DNA from: Streptomyces sp. RKAG293
GTDB lineage: Bacteria > Actinomycetota > Actinomycetes > Streptomycetales > Streptomycetaceae
Direction of reading: 5' to 3'
DNA length: 64,000 nucleotides
NCBI RefSeq assembly: GCF_023701745.1
Contig: NZ_JAJOZB010000001.1
Location: 3,354,501 to 3,418,500 of the forward strand
This document shows, piece after piece, positions 28,429 to 38,371 of the stretch. The notes beneath the pieces were generated by a model. It did no database searches. It was not told the origin of the DNA and saw only the letters and a list, made by a program, of their open reading frames with translations. Each line of letters opens with the position of its first letter. Position 1 is the first letter of the stretch. Position numbers and translations under genes: made by a program.

Positions 28429-28881
28429 CTAGAAGGGGTGGACACCCACCGGCACGGCCGGCGGGGGGCCGTAGCCCTCGGAGATGCGCTGGTGATAGGT
28501 CTCACGGTCGATCACTTCGAGGCCGACCGTCTCCCATGGCGGGAGTTTGGCCGTCGAGCGGTGCTCGCCCCACAGGCGCAGCGCGATGGCCGCGGCATCG
28601 TGGAGGTCACGGGCCTCCTCCCAGTACCTGATCTCGGCGTGGTCATGGGCATATCGGCTGGTCAGCAGGAACGGGTGATCGTGCGCGAGCTGTTCCAGCG
28701 CGCGTCTGACCTCCGGGAGCGGGGCCCCGGGCCCGGAGACGCTGAGCGTGACGTGCCAGAGCCGGGAGCTGGTGCGCGCTTCCGGCTGATGGTCCGCACT
28801 GGTATCCGCTCCGCTGTCGACGCTGACCAGTGCCCGTTCGGTCGTCCCCCGGGGGAACGAACCTGGGCGCCCTCGTCTCAC
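28429..28881 (-). CDS. conserved actinobacterial hypothetical protein
   Basis: Predicted 150 aa, no recognised domain. A basic/acidic disordered N-terminus of about 38 residues leads into a compact domain (SSRLWHVTLSVSGPGAPLPE to ETYHQRISEGYG) rich in His and Trp, possibly an alpha/beta fold. GGGAGG lies 6 bases before the GTG start. It sits between proB and proA in the same orientation, a position that seems conserved in Streptomyces, so a link to proline genes may only be positional. Function unknown. Confidence 0.75.
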   Translation of the reverse strand: MRRGRPGSFPRGTTERALVSVDSGADTSADHQPEARTSSRLWHVTLSVSGPGAPLPEVRRALEQLAHDHPFLLTSRYAHDHAEIRYWEEARDLHDAAAIALRLWGEHRSTAKLPPWETVGLEVIDRETYHQRISEGYGPPPAVPVGVHPF

Positions 28882-29037
28882 CGGCGGCCTCCCTGTGGCG
28901 TTCTGCTTTGCGAGCGCCGCCCGTCCCCGCGGCGGTATTGGCGACTCCTCCGCTTCAAAGTTGACCAGGGTGCGGGCTACCGCGGGGGCGTTTTCGACAA
29001 GAAGTCCCCGACTGGGTCTGCCGGGCCGGCCCTTCGC

Positions 29038-30168
29038 TCAGTGCTGGTGCAGCACAACGAGGTCGTCGCGGTGCACGACCTCGCGCTCGTACGCGGGTCC
29101 GAGTTCGCGGGCGAGGTCGTGCGTCGAGCGGCCGAGCAGCCGCGGCAGCTCCCTGGCATCGAAGTTGACGAGGCCTCGGGCGACGGCCCGGCCGGACTCG
29201 TCGAGCAGGTCGACCGGGTCGCCGGCCACGAACTGCCCCTCGACGCCGGTCAGTCCGGCCGGCAGCAGCGATGTGCGGCGCTCCGTGACGGCCTTGACCG
29301 CCCCCGGGTCCAGGCGCAGCGCGCCGCGCGGGGTGGAGGCGTGCGCGAGCCACAGCAGCCGGTCGGCTGACCGCTTGCCGGTGCGGTGGAAGAGCGTGCC
29401 GGTGACGCGGCCGGCGAGGGCGTCGGCCGCGTGGCTGGCGGAGGTGAGGACGACCGGGATGCCGGCTGCGGCCGCGATCCGGGCCGCCTCGACCTTGGTG
29501 ACCATGCCGCCGGTGCCGACCCCGGCCTTGCCGGCGCTGCCGATGGTGACGCCCTCGAGGTCGGCGGGTCCCGAGACCTCGTCGATCCGGGTGGCGCCCG
29601 GCGAGCGCGGGTCGCCGTCGTAGAGGCCGTCCACGTCGGACAGCAGCACCAGCAGGTCGGCGCGGACCAGGTGGGCGACGAGGGACGCCAGCCGGTCGTT
29701 GTCGCCGAAGCGGATCTCGTCGGTGGCCACGGTGTCGTTCTCGTTCACGACCGGCACCGCTCCCATGACGAGCAGCTGGTCCAGCGTCCGGTACGCGTTG
29801 CGGTAGTGGGCGCGGCGGCTGATGTCGTCGGAGGTCAGCAGCACCTGGCCGACCCGGATCCCGTAGCGGGAGAACGACGCGGTGTACCGCGCCACCAGCA
29901 GTCCCTGGCCGACGCTGGCGGCGGCCTGCTGGCGGGCCAGATCGCGCGGCCGCTTGTCGAGGCCGAGCGGGGCGAGGCCCGCGGCGATGGCGCCGGAGGA
30001 GACCAGCACGATCTCCTTCGGGCCGTTCTCCCGGGCGGTGGCCAGCACGTCCACCAGTGCGTCGACGCGGTCCGCGTCCAGCCCGCCGGAGGCCGTCGTC
30101 AGCGAGGACGAACCGACCTTGACCACGACCCTGCGGGCCTCCACCACGTCCTGCCGCGCCGCTGCCAC
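29038..30168 (-). CDS. proB: glutamate 5-kinase
   Basis: Predicted 376 aa. ProB phosphorylates glutamate with ATP, the first and feedback-regulated step of proline synthesis. The amino acid kinase domain (about 10-255) has VVVKVGSSSLT, VSSGAIAAGL and PVVNENDTVATDEIRFGDND; the C-terminal PUA domain (about 280-360) follows. GTG at 30168 gives the family's normal length and has GGGGA upstream; a start at 30273 would add 35 unconserved residues. Confidence 0.96.
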   Translation of the reverse strand: MAAARQDVVEARRVVVKVGSSSLTTASGGLDADRVDALVDVLATARENGPKEIVLVSSGAIAAGLAPLGLDKRPRDLARQQAAASVGQGLLVARYTASFSRYGIRVGQVLLTSDDISRRAHYRNAYRTLDQLLVMGAVPVVNENDTVATDEIRFGDNDRLASLVAHLVRADLLVLLSDVDGLYDGDPRSPGATRIDEVSGPADLEGVTIGSAGKAGVGTGGMVTKVEAARIAAAAGIPVVLTSASHAADALAGRVTGTLFHRTGKRSADRLLWLAHASTPRGALRLDPGAVKAVTERRTSLLPAGLTGVEGQFVAGDPVDLLDESGRAVARGLVNFDARELPRLLGRSTHDLARELGPAYEREVVHRDDLVVLHQH

Positions 30169-30354
30169 GTACGTCCCCTGTGCTCGCCTGTTCCCGTCGG
30201 TCCACCCGCCCCGATCCGTGCAATCTACGTGATCCGGGCCACCGCGCGGCCGGGCGTATCGCGCCCTGGACACCGCGCCCCGGGACCCGCCGGGGCGGCG
30301 GGTCCGGGGTGCGGCTCAGACCTCCGGATGCGGCTCAGGCCCGCGGATCACGGG

Positions 30355-31335
30355 TCAGGCCCGCGGGTCGGGGTGCCGCAGCTGCCAGCCGGCCCACGCC
30401 GAGGTGACCATCTGGCGGACGTCGTACCGGGCGGACCAGCCCAGTTCCTTGGTGATCAGCTCGGCCGAGGCGACGACCCGGGCCGGGTCGCCGGCGCGGC
30501 GCGGGACGATCTCGGGCGCGAGGTCGGTGTGCCCCGACACCTCGCGGATGAGGTCGATCATCTCCGCCACCGACACGCCTTCGCCGGTGCCGATGTTGAG
30601 CTTCAGGGACGCCGAGGGGTCGGCGGTCAGCCGGCGCGCCGCGGCGACGTGGGCGGAGGCGACGTCCTCGATGTGAATGTAGTCACGGACGCAGGTGCCG
30701 TCCGGCGTCGGGTAGTCGTCGCCGAAGATCAGTGGCGCCTTGCCCTGGGCCAGCCGCTGGAACACCATCGGCACCAGGTTGAAGATCCCCGGGTCGCCGA
30801 GTTCCGCGGAGGCGGCGCCCGCCACGTTGAAGTAGCGCAGCGAGGCGGTGGCCATGCCGTGCGCCCGGCCGACCGCGCCGACCATCCACTCCCCCGTGAG
30901 TTTGGTCTCGCCGTAGGGGCTCATCGGGTCGCAGGGGGTCCGCTCGGTGACCAGATCGACGTCCGGCATGCCGTAGACCGCGGCGGAGGAGGAGAAGAGG
31001 AAGCGGCTCACCCCGGCGTCGGCGGCGGCCTCGAGAACCGTTTGCAGGCCGACGACGTTCTCGCGGTAGTAGTGCAGCGGGCGCTCGACCGACTCGCCGA
31101 CCTGCTTCTTCGCCGCGATGTGCACGATCCCGCGCACCTCGTACCGGCTCAGGACGCGGTCCAGCACCGCCCGGTCCAGCACCGAGCCCTGCTCCAGGGG
31201 CACTCCGGCGGGCAGCCGTGCCGCGTCGCCGGTACTGAGATCGTCGAGGACGACCACCTGTTCACCGCTCTCGACGAGCGCCTTGACGACATGCGATCCG
31301 ATATATCCGGCGCCGCCGGTGATCATCCAGGTCAT
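30355..31335 (-). CDS. galE: UDP-glucose 4-epimerase
   Basis: Predicted 326-aa short-chain dehydrogenase/reductase. GGAGYIGSHVV binds NAD, and SSSAAVYG plus SPYGETK (Tyr and Lys near 145-149) are catalytic. GalE interconverts UDP-glucose and UDP-galactose (or the N-acetyl forms), supplying sugars for wall polymers and galactose use. A TAGACT -10 box (31342-31347) is 6 bases before the ATG, with no Shine-Dalgarno, so the mRNA is probably leaderless. It is divergent from the large GT2/TagF-like gene. In actinobacteria such epimerases often feed cell-wall galactan or teichoic-type glycans. Confidence 0.93.
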   Translation of the reverse strand: MTWMITGGAGYIGSHVVKALVESGEQVVVLDDLSTGDAARLPAGVPLEQGSVLDRAVLDRVLSRYEVRGIVHIAAKKQVGESVERPLHYYRENVVGLQTVLEAAADAGVSRFLFSSSAAVYGMPDVDLVTERTPCDPMSPYGETKLTGEWMVGAVGRAHGMATASLRYFNVAGAASAELGDPGIFNLVPMVFQRLAQGKAPLIFGDDYPTPDGTCVRDYIHIEDVASAHVAAARRLTADPSASLKLNIGTGEGVSVAEMIDLIREVSGHTDLAPEIVPRRAGDPARVVASAELITKELGWSARYDVRQMVTSAWAGWQLRHPDPRA

Positions 31336-31341
31336 CCGGTC

Positions 31342-31347
31342 AGTCTA
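31342..31347 (-). promoter_or_regulatory. galE -10 box, leaderless promoter
   Basis: TAGACT on the minus strand matches TANNNT and lies 6 bases before the galE ATG. A second -10-like TAAACT (31373-31378, plus strand) faces the GT2/TagF gene, so the 122-base gap may hold divergent promoters. No good -35 was found for either. Confidence 0.45.
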
Positions 31348-31458
31348 AGTCGGTGAGTAGCCATGCGATAAACTCGGAGTGAACCCTCAGCAGGCTGCGC
31401 TCCCCCGGAGCAGGACCTCGGTTCGTCATTTCCCGCCACGGAAAGGTTGTCCTGACCC

Positions 31459-34400
31459 ATGGTCCCTCGGCTCTCGGTGGTAGTGCCGATTTACAACGTC
31501 GAGATGTTTCTCGAGGAGTGCCTCGAATCCCTCGCCGGTCAGACGCTCCGTGAGCTCGAAGTCATCATGGTCAATGACGGTTCGACGGACAGAAGCGGCG
31601 AGATCGCCGCCGCCTTCGCCGCCCGCGACCCCCGGTTCCGTGTCGTCGAACAGACGAACGGCGGCCTTGGCCACGCCCGCAACACGGGTGTACGCAACTG
31701 CACTCCCGGGGTGGATTACCTCACATTCGTCGACAGCGACGACATCATCCCGGACTACGCGTACGAGCACTTCCTGTCGACGCTGGACGAGACGGGGTCC
31801 GACTTCGCGTCGGGCAACGTGTTCACGCTGGACTCGAAAGGCACCGCCCAGTCGGCCATGCACCGCAAGGCCACGGCGACGACGCGGCTGAAGACCCACA
31901 TCACGCGGGACCCGGCGCTCATCGCCGACCGGCTCGCCCCCAACAAGGTGTTCCGCCGCACCTTCTGGGACAAGTACGAGATGGAATTCCCCGAAGGTGT
32001 GCTCTACGAGGACACTCCGTTGACGGTCCCGGCGCACTTCAGGGCCCGCAGCGTCGACATCCTCGGTGAGCCCACGTACTACTGGCGGCAGCGTGAGGGC
32101 GGCGCGGCACCGTCCATCACCCAGCGCCGCACCGAGCTGAAGTCGGTCCGCGACCGCGTGGCCGCCGTCGACTCGGTGAGCCGGTTCCTCGCCGAGCAGC
32201 CGGGCAAGGAGTACCGCAAGTACAAGCGCTGGTACGACGAGACGGCCCTCGCCAGCGACATCCGGATCTTCATCAACGTGCTGCCCGACGCGGACCAGGA
32301 GTTCCGCGACCTGTTCATGCAGGTCGCCTCGGACTTCCTGAGCCGGGTGGAGCCCCGCGCCCTGGACGCGCTGCCGGCCCTCATGCGGCTGAAGTGGCAC
32401 CTGATCCGGCACGGCAAGCTGGACGAGCTGCTCGAAGTCCTGTCGTACGAGAAGAAGGAGACCGGCGCGTCACTGCCGGTCGTCCGGCGGTTCCGCCGCT
32501 ACGGCAAGTTCCCGTTCTTCGGCAACCGCACCGTGGGTGTGCCGAATCACGTGTACCGCCTCAAGCAGGAACTGGCGCTGCGCACCAAGGTGTCCTCGAT
32601 CACCTGGCACGGCGACGAGCTGAAGATCGAGGGCTTCTCCTACGTCAGCAACCTGAACGTCCACAAGCGGCGGATGTCGCTCAAGGTCATCGCGCTGCGC
32701 AACAGCAAGTCCAAGCGCACGCTGGTCATCCCGGCGCGTACGGTCTTCCGCCCCGAGGCCACGTCGACCTCCGGCCAGAACCGCTACTCGTACGACTGGT
32801 CCGGCTTCGAACTGACGGTCGACGCGCAGAAGCTCAAGCAGCGCGGCCACTGGAACGAGTCGACCTGGCGCTTCGCGATCGGCAACCTCAGCCGCGGCCT
32901 GCTGCGCAAGGGCGCCCTGAACCCGGGCGCCTTCGGCTCCGGTACGCACCCGCCGGTGCACTACGTCGACGCCGAGACCCGGATCGTCCCGCTGTTCATC
33001 GGCGGCCGGCTGCGGCTGCGGGTGGAGAAGGTCCGCGCCCGGGTCACCGGGCACGAACTGACCGACGGATTCATCGAGATCCGCGGGGTGGCGGCCGGCG
33101 AGCTCGCCGAGGGCAGCCGGCTGAGCATGCAGCACCTCAAGACCCCCAGCTCGCACGAGTACCCGCTGGAGATCACCGGCAGCTCCCCCAAGGGGCAGAC
33201 GACCTTCACCGTACGGATCCCGCTGGACGACATCGTCGACGGCCGGATGACGGAGATCGCGCTGTCCTCGGTCAAGGCGCCGGACAGCGAGACCTGGCGT
33301 ACCGAGATCGTCGTTCCCGGTGAGCCCAAGTCGCGTCAGCTGATCGCCGACGACGATCTGGCGCCGGGCCGCTACGCGCTCGCGCCCTCGGCCTCGGGTC
33401 TCCCCCGTGAGCTGGCCCTGCACCGCAACGCGCCGGGCTACCTGCTGCTGAGCGACCGGATCGTACGGCCCGTCGTGGACCGGCTGACCTGGCAGTCGGA
33501 CGGCTCGCTGCTGGTCGAGGGCGAGTGCCCGACCAGCGCCACCGACCCGGCGAACCTGGTGCTGATGCACCGGGCGCACCACGAGGAGAAGGTCTTCCCC
33601 GTGACGGTGGCCGACAACCGGTTCACCGCCACCCTCACCGTGCACGCCGTCCCCGGGATGGCCGGCACCCTGCCGCTGCGTCCCGGCCGCTGGAACCTGA
33701 TGTTCCAGAACTCGGTGGAGGGCAACGAGCGCACCCCGGTCGTCATCAGCCCCGCGCTGATCGACGAGCTGCCCGCCGAGACCATGGTCGCCGGCCGCAA
33801 GTACGTCGCGGCCGCGCACTCCTACGACCGGCTGGCGCTCGAAGTCACCGCGTCGCTGCGGACCGACGAGCAGGGCCCGTACCGGCAGCGCCAGCTGCGG
33901 ACGCAGTTCTACCCCGAGGCCCGCACCCAGCCGCTCCGCGAGTCCGTGCTGTACGACAGCTACACCGGCAAGCAGTTCTCCGACTCACCGCGCGCGGTGT
34001 TCGAGGAACTGATGCGGCGCGGCGACGACCTGGAGCACCTGTGGGTCGTCCGCGACGAGCAGGTCGAACTGCCGCCGGGCGCGAAGGCCGTCCGCATGTG
34101 GGGCCGCGAGTGGTTCGAGGCGCTGGCCCGCAGCCGGTACATCGTCACCAACGCGCACCTGCCGTACTGGCTGAAGCGGCGTCCGGGCCAGGTCGTCGTC
34201 CAGGCCTGGCACGGCACCCCGTTGAAGAAGATCGGCCACGACATCGAGGACGTCCAGTTCACCAACGGGCGGTACCTGGAGAACGTGGCGAAGGAGTCGA
34301 AGAGCTGGAGCTTCATCGTCTCCCCCAACCGGTTCAGCACGCCGATCCTGAAGCGCGCGTTCGCGTTCGACGGTGAGCTGCTGGAGGCGGGTTACCCGCG

Positions 34401-35028
34401 CAACGACATGCTCTACGCACCGGAGCGCGACGAGATCGCCGAGAAGGTGCGCGAGCGCATCGGGCTCCCGGCGGGCAAGAAGGTCGTGCTCTACGCCCCG
34501 ACCTGGCGCGACGACCAGTACTACGGCCCCGGCCGGTACAAGCTCGACCTCCAGGTCGATCTGGTGAAGGCCAAGCAGGAGCTCGGGGACGACTTCGTCC
34601 TACTGGTCCGGCGCCACCCGAACGTGGTGGACACGGTGCCGGGTGCGGGCGAGGGCTTCGTCTGGGACGTCTCGGAGTATCCGGAGATCGGCGAGCTGTT
34701 CCTCGCCGCGGACGTTCTGATCACGGACTACTCGTCGCTGATGTTCGACTACGCGAACACCGGCCGCCCGATGCTGTTCTTCACCTACGACCTGGCGCAC
34801 TACCGCGACCAACTGCGCGGCTTCTACTTCGACTTCGAGAAGGAGGCCCCCGGGCCGCTGATCTCCACGTCGGACGAGCTGATCGCGTCGCTCAAGGACC
34901 TGGACGCGGTGACGGACCGGTACAAGGACGCGTACAAGAAGTTCCAGGACGTCTTCTGCGACCTGGACGACGGCCAGGCCGCCGGCCGGGTCATCGACCG
35001 GATGCAGGAGCTGGCCAAGGAGGACTGA
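31459..35028 (+). CDS. GT2 / CDP-glycerol glycerophosphotransferase (TagF-like) fusion
   Basis: Predicted 1189 aa. Residues 1-330 are a GT-A family 2 glycosyltransferase (LSVVVPIYNVEMFLEECLES, VNDGSTDRSGE, FVDSDDIIPDYAYEH). The middle (about 370-830) is beta-rich and resembles the spacer domains of teichoic acid polymerases. The C-terminal third is TagF/TarL-type: VVQAWHGTPLKKIGHD near 918, VLYAPTWRDDQYY, VLLVRRHPNV and LITDYSSLMFDYANTGRP near 1090. It would polymerise a glycerol- or polyol-phosphate chain on a lipid carrier at the inner membrane face and add a sugar, making an anionic wall polymer. It is divergent from galE and is followed by a second GT2 on the opposite strand. Confidence 0.9.
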   Translation: MVPRLSVVVPIYNVEMFLEECLESLAGQTLRELEVIMVNDGSTDRSGEIAAAFAARDPRFRVVEQTNGGLGHARNTGVRNCTPGVDYLTFVDSDDIIPDYAYEHFLSTLDETGSDFASGNVFTLDSKGTAQSAMHRKATATTRLKTHITRDPALIADRLAPNKVFRRTFWDKYEMEFPEGVLYEDTPLTVPAHFRARSVDILGEPTYYWRQREGGAAPSITQRRTELKSVRDRVAAVDSVSRFLAEQPGKEYRKYKRWYDETALASDIRIFINVLPDADQEFRDLFMQVASDFLSRVEPRALDALPALMRLKWHLIRHGKLDELLEVLSYEKKETGASLPVVRRFRRYGKFPFFGNRTVGVPNHVYRLKQELALRTKVSSITWHGDELKIEGFSYVSNLNVHKRRMSLKVIALRNSKSKRTLVIPARTVFRPEATSTSGQNRYSYDWSGFELTVDAQKLKQRGHWNESTWRFAIGNLSRGLLRKGALNPGAFGSGTHPPVHYVDAETRIVPLFIGGRLRLRVEKVRARVTGHELTDGFIEIRGVAAGELAEGSRLSMQHLKTPSSHEYPLEITGSSPKGQTTFTVRIPLDDIVDGRMTEIALSSVKAPDSETWRTEIVVPGEPKSRQLIADDDLAPGRYALAPSASGLPRELALHRNAPGYLLLSDRIVRPVVDRLTWQSDGSLLVEGECPTSATDPANLVLMHRAHHEEKVFPVTVADNRFTATLTVHAVPGMAGTLPLRPGRWNLMFQNSVEGNERTPVVISPALIDELPAETMVAGRKYVAAAHSYDRLALEVTASLRTDEQGPYRQRQLRTQFYPEARTQPLRESVLYDSYTGKQFSDSPRAVFEELMRRGDDLEHLWVVRDEQVELPPGAKAVRMWGREWFEALARSRYIVTNAHLPYWLKRRPGQVVVQAWHGTPLKKIGHDIEDVQFTNGRYLENVAKESKSWSFIVSPNRFSTPILKRAFAFDGELLEAGYPRNDMLYAPERDEIAEKVRERIGLPAGKKVVLYAPTWRDDQYYGPGRYKLDLQVDLVKAKQELGDDFVLLVRRHPNVVDTVPGAGEGFVWDVSEYPEIGELFLAADVLITDYSSLMFDYANTGRPMLFFTYDLAHYRDQLRGFYFDFEKEAPGPLISTSDELIASLKDLDAVTDRYKDAYKKFQDVFCDLDDGQAAGRVIDRMQELAKED

Positions 35029-35046
35029 CCTCCCCGCTCCCAGCCG

Positions 35047-35084
35047 CGAAAGGGCGGCCACCCCTCGGGGTGGCCGCCCTTTCG
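35047..35084. terminator. bidirectional terminator between convergent glycosyltransferase genes
   Basis: A perfect 18-bp inverted repeat (CGAAAGGGCGGCCACCCC / GGGGTGGCCGCCCTTTCG) with a 2-base loop lies 19 bases after the GT2/TagF stop. The outer pairs are A/T, giving TTT on either strand. It can stop transcription from both sides. Confidence 0.92.
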
Positions 35085-35131
35085 GGTGAATCCGGCAGAA
35101 GGCGGCGGCAGCGGACCGGAAGGCGGCAGCG

Positions 35132-36694
35132 TCAGCGGCCGAGCAGCCGGCGCATCCGGGCCTCGGCGACCCTGCGGGCGCCCTGCAGTCCGTCGGCGAC
35201 CCGCAGCACCAGCGCCCGGCCGCCGGTGACATGCGTCTGGACCAGCAGCACCCGGCCCGTGGGGCGCACCACGATGCCCCGGCGGGGCGCCTGGGCTCCG
35301 GCGGCACGCACCTCCACCGGGGTCGCGGCGCCGTCGGCGTACCGGATCTCGGCCCGTACGCTCCACACGCCCAGCTGTCCGGGGCAGGCCAGTGCGCCGG
35401 TCGACAGCCGTACCTCGGCGGTCCAGCCGTCACCGTCCGGGACCAGCGGTGCCTGCACGCCGACCGCGGGCCGGCTTCCGGTCCGCTCCTCCAGCTCGAC
35501 GTGGACGGTGCGCGGGCCGAGCTCCGCGAGCCGCCCGTACAGCTCGTGCACGCGCAGGCTCAGCCGGGTGCTGCCGCCCGCCCTGACGCGGCCGTCGACG
35601 GCCACCGGCAGTTCCGCGGTGGTCAGCAGGCCGAGTCCCACCGGCGGCGCGGCCGGGTCGTACGGGGGGATCAGCCGGGGCGGGCGGGCGGTCAGCTCCA
35701 CCAGCCGGCCGGTGTCGGCGGGCTCCGGCGCGGCCAGGATCGCACCGGCGATCCAGCGGGAGACGACAGCCGCGCAGGCGATGCCCTCGGGGTCGAAGCC
35801 GGCCAGGTACTCACGGGTGATCCGCCACCAGTCGGCCACGTACTCCGGGTCGCGCTGCGGGAGTTCGCGCAGATACAGCGGCAGGTCGTAGTCGCAGAAC
35901 TTGGCCTGCGCGTGCAGCGCCAGCTCCTCGCGGCCGGCGTTGCGCAGCACCTCCACGACGCCGCGGTGGGCGGTGACGCGGGACTGCCAGTTCCTGATGG
36001 CGCCGCGGCTCAGCGAGATCGACAGCTTCGCCGCCTGCCGGCGTACCTGCCAGTGGTAGACGACCTCGTCGGTCACCGCCAGCCGCGGGTCGGCGGCGTA
36101 GACCCGCGCGGTGAAGACGAAGTCCTCGTAGTGGAAGGCGCCGTCGGGGAACGTGATGGCGTGCTTCTCCAGGAACGCCCGGCGGTAGAGCTTGTTGACG
36201 GACAGGGTGTCCCACAGCATGCGGGGCCGGTCCTCGATCCCCTCGATCACGGTGCCGGGCAGCTCGGCGCCCGCCGACCGGTCATAGATCAGCGGGGCCC
36301 AGACGGTGGTCGCGCCGTCCGGGAGCTCCACGCGCAGGCACTGGCCGGCGACGACGTCGGCACGCCGCTGCTCGGCGATCGGCAGCAGGGCGCCGATGGC
36401 ACCGGGCGGCAGGACGTCGTCGCTGTCCAGGAACATCACGTACGGGAGGGTGGCGGCGGCCATGCCGTCGTTGCGCGGTGTCCCGCAGCCCCCGCTGTTC
36501 GTCTCCCTGGGGAGGATCCGCACCCGCGGGTCTCCGGCGAACGGCGCGAGCGCGTCGAGTGTGCCGTCCGTCGAACAGTCGTCGACGACGATCACCTCGC
36601 CCACCTCGGGCCCCTGCGCGAGCGCGGACTCCACAGCGCTCACGATGCGGGAGGCGTCGTTATAGACGATCACAACGATGCTGACGTGTCCCAT
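35132..36694 (-). CDS. family 2 glycosyltransferase with C-terminal beta domain
   Basis: Predicted 520 aa. The GT-A domain (1-210) contains SIVVIVYNDASR, VDDCSTDGTLDA, MFLDSDDVLPPG (DXD-like DSDD near 98) and FHYEDFVFTARVY. A helical middle region and a Pro-rich beta domain (about 340-500) follow. It is soluble, with no signal peptide or membrane helix. It resembles the N-terminal part of the facing TagF-like fusion, so the two probably work on the same glycopolymer. Three in-frame ATGs (36718, 36706, 36694) are possible starts; 36694 begins right at the GT2 fold. Confidence 0.85.
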   Translation of the reverse strand: MGHVSIVVIVYNDASRIVSAVESALAQGPEVGEVIVVDDCSTDGTLDALAPFAGDPRVRILPRETNSGGCGTPRNDGMAAATLPYVMFLDSDDVLPPGAIGALLPIAEQRRADVVAGQCLRVELPDGATTVWAPLIYDRSAGAELPGTVIEGIEDRPRMLWDTLSVNKLYRRAFLEKHAITFPDGAFHYEDFVFTARVYAADPRLAVTDEVVYHWQVRRQAAKLSISLSRGAIRNWQSRVTAHRGVVEVLRNAGREELALHAQAKFCDYDLPLYLRELPQRDPEYVADWWRITREYLAGFDPEGIACAAVVSRWIAGAILAAPEPADTGRLVELTARPPRLIPPYDPAAPPVGLGLLTTAELPVAVDGRVRAGGSTRLSLRVHELYGRLAELGPRTVHVELEERTGSRPAVGVQAPLVPDGDGWTAEVRLSTGALACPGQLGVWSVRAEIRYADGAATPVEVRAAGAQAPRRGIVVRPTGRVLLVQTHVTGGRALVLRVADGLQGARRVAEARMRRLLGR

Positions 36695-36753
36695 ACCCGA
36701 CCCCATGTCCCTGACCATCAGGAGATCATCTCATCCGGCACGGGCCGGAAAGC

Positions 36754-36787
36754 CCCCGAGGAGCGCCTGACGCGGCACTCCTCGGGG
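36754..36787 (-). terminator. obg operon terminator
   Basis: The stem CCCCGAGGAG / CTCCTCGGGG (36754-36763 and 36778-36787) lies 18-51 bases after the obg stop. It precedes the GT2 gene, which is read in the same direction, so it separates the two transcripts. Confidence 0.75.
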
Positions 36788-36804
36788 CTGTTCGGAACGG
36801 CTGC

Positions 36805-38235
36805 TCAGAAGGCTTCGAAGTCGTCGAACTCCTGCTGCGCGTCGTCCTTGTCGCTCTTGTCGCGGCGGCGGTTGACGGCCGGGCGCGGCGGGTCGAAGCG
36901 GTGGTCCTCGCCGCGGCGGCCCAGCATCTCGGCGCCGGCTGCCATCGTCGGCTCCCAGTCGAAGACGACCGCGTTCTCCTCCTCGCCGATGATGATCTCG
37001 TCGCCCGCCTGGGCGCCGGCCTTCACCAACCGCTCCTCGACACCGAGGCGCGAGAGCCGGTCCGCGAGGTAGCCGACGGCCTCGTCGTTGGAGAAGTCGG
37101 TCTGCCGCACCCAGCGCTCGGGCTTCTCGCCGCGCACGCGGTAGGAGCCCTCCTCCTCGGTGACGGTGAAGCCGGCGTCGTCCACCGCGACCGGGCGGAT
37201 GACGACCCGGGTCGACTCCTGCGCGGGCTTGGCGGCGCGGGTCTCGGCGACGATCTTCGCCAGGGCGAAGGAGAGCTCGCGCAGGCCCAGCCGGGAGACG
37301 GCCGAGACCTCGAAGACCTGGTAGCCGCGGGCCTCCAGCTCGGGCCGGATGATGTCGGCGAGGTCCTTGCCGTCCGGCACGTCGATCTTGTTCAGCACGA
37401 CGATGCGCGGCCGGTCGCCCAGGCCGCCGTACTCGGCCAGCTCGGCCTCGATGACGTCGAGGTCGGTCACCGGGTCACGGTCGGACTCCAGCGTGGCGGT
37501 GTCCAGGATGTGCACGAGCACCGAGCAGCGCTCGACGTGCCGCAGGAACTCCAGGCCCAGGCCGCGGCCCTGGCTGGCGCCCGGGATCAGGCCGGGGACG
37601 TCGGCGATCGTGTAGACGACCTCACCGGCGGTGACCACGCCCAGGTTCGGGACCAGGGTGGTGAAGGGGTAGTCGGCGATCTTCGGCTTGGCGGCCGAGA
37701 GCACCGAGATGAGCGAGGACTTGCCCGCGCTCGGGTAGCCGACCAGTGCCACGTCGGCGACGGTCTTGAGCTCCAGGACGATGTCCCGGGCCTTGCCGGG
37801 CTCGCCGAGCAGCGCGAAGCCGGGGGCCTTGCGGCGGGCCGAGGCCAGCGCCGCGTTGCCGAGGCCGCCGCGGCCGCCCTGGCCGGCGACGAAGGTGGTG
37901 CCCTGGCCGACGAGGTCGGCGAGCAGATTGCCGTCCTTGTCCAGCACGACGGTGCCGTCCGGCACCGGCAGGACCAGGTCCTGGCCCTCGGAGCCGGTGC
38001 GGTTGCCGCCCGCGCCGCCCTTGCCGTTGGTGGCCTTGCGGTGCGGGGTGTGGTGGTAGTCGAGGAGCGTGGTGACGTCCTGGTCCACGACCAGGATCAC
38101 ATCGCCGCCACGGCCGCCGTTGCCGCCGTCCGGACCGCCGAGCGGCTTGAACTTCTCCCGGTGAACGGAGGCGCAGCCGTGGCCTCCGTTACCCGCGGCG
38201 ACATGCAGCTCGACGCGGTCCACGAAGGTGGTCAT
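36805..38235 (-). CDS. obg: Obg family GTPase (CgtA)
   Basis: Predicted 476 aa. The Gly-rich Obg fold is at 1-158 ([20 protein letters not shown]), the GTPase domain at about 160-330 with G1 GYPSAGKSS (near 168), G3 ADVPGLI and G4 NKID, and an OCT domain beyond about 350. Obg assists 50S ribosome assembly; in Streptomyces it is tied to the onset of aerial growth and sporulation. The acidic tail ends [10 protein letters not shown]. It follows rplU-rpmA on the same strand, the classical rplU-rpmA-obg order. Confidence 0.97.
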   Translation of the reverse strand: MTTFVDRVELHVAAGNGGHGCASVHREKFKPLGGPDGGNGGRGGDVILVVDQDVTTLLDYHHTPHRKATNGKGGAGGNRTGSEGQDLVLPVPDGTVVLDKDGNLLADLVGQGTTFVAGQGGRGGLGNAALASARRKAPGFALLGEPGKARDIVLELKTVADVALVGYPSAGKSSLISVLSAAKPKIADYPFTTLVPNLGVVTAGEVVYTIADVPGLIPGASQGRGLGLEFLRHVERCSVLVHILDTATLESDRDPVTDLDVIEAELAEYGGLGDRPRIVVLNKIDVPDGKDLADIIRPELEARGYQVFEVSAVSRLGLRELSFALAKIVAETRAAKPAQESTRVVIRPVAVDDAGFTVTEEEGSYRVRGEKPERWVRQTDFSNDEAVGYLADRLSRLGVEERLVKAGAQAGDEIIIGEEENAVVFDWEPTMAAGAEMLGRRGEDHRFDPPRPAVNRRRDKSDKDDAQQEFDDFEAF

Positions 38236-38284
38236 ACGGATTGCCTCCAGATAAATACGGGATTGTCTCTGTACTAACGCACCA

Positions 38285-38338
38285 AGGGCGGACCCTCTTC
38301 CCGCGCGCGGTGCGCGTCGGGGAAGTGGGATCCGCCCT
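38285..38338 (-). other. hairpin between rpmA and obg
   Basis: The inverted repeat AGGGCGGA / TCCGCCCT (38285-38292, 38331-38338) encloses smaller GC-rich stems. It lies in the 136-base gap before obg and could be an attenuating terminator or processing site that lowers obg relative to ribosomal protein synthesis. Confidence 0.5.
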
Positions 38339-38371
38339 CAGTGGTGTGTCTGTGTTCGTTGCGGAGCCGTA

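Noticed and set aside
29386..31356. 656-codon plus-strand frame opposite proB and galE
   Set aside because: Composition and Gly/Arg/Val/His bias are typical of shadow frames; the opposite-strand genes are unambiguous.
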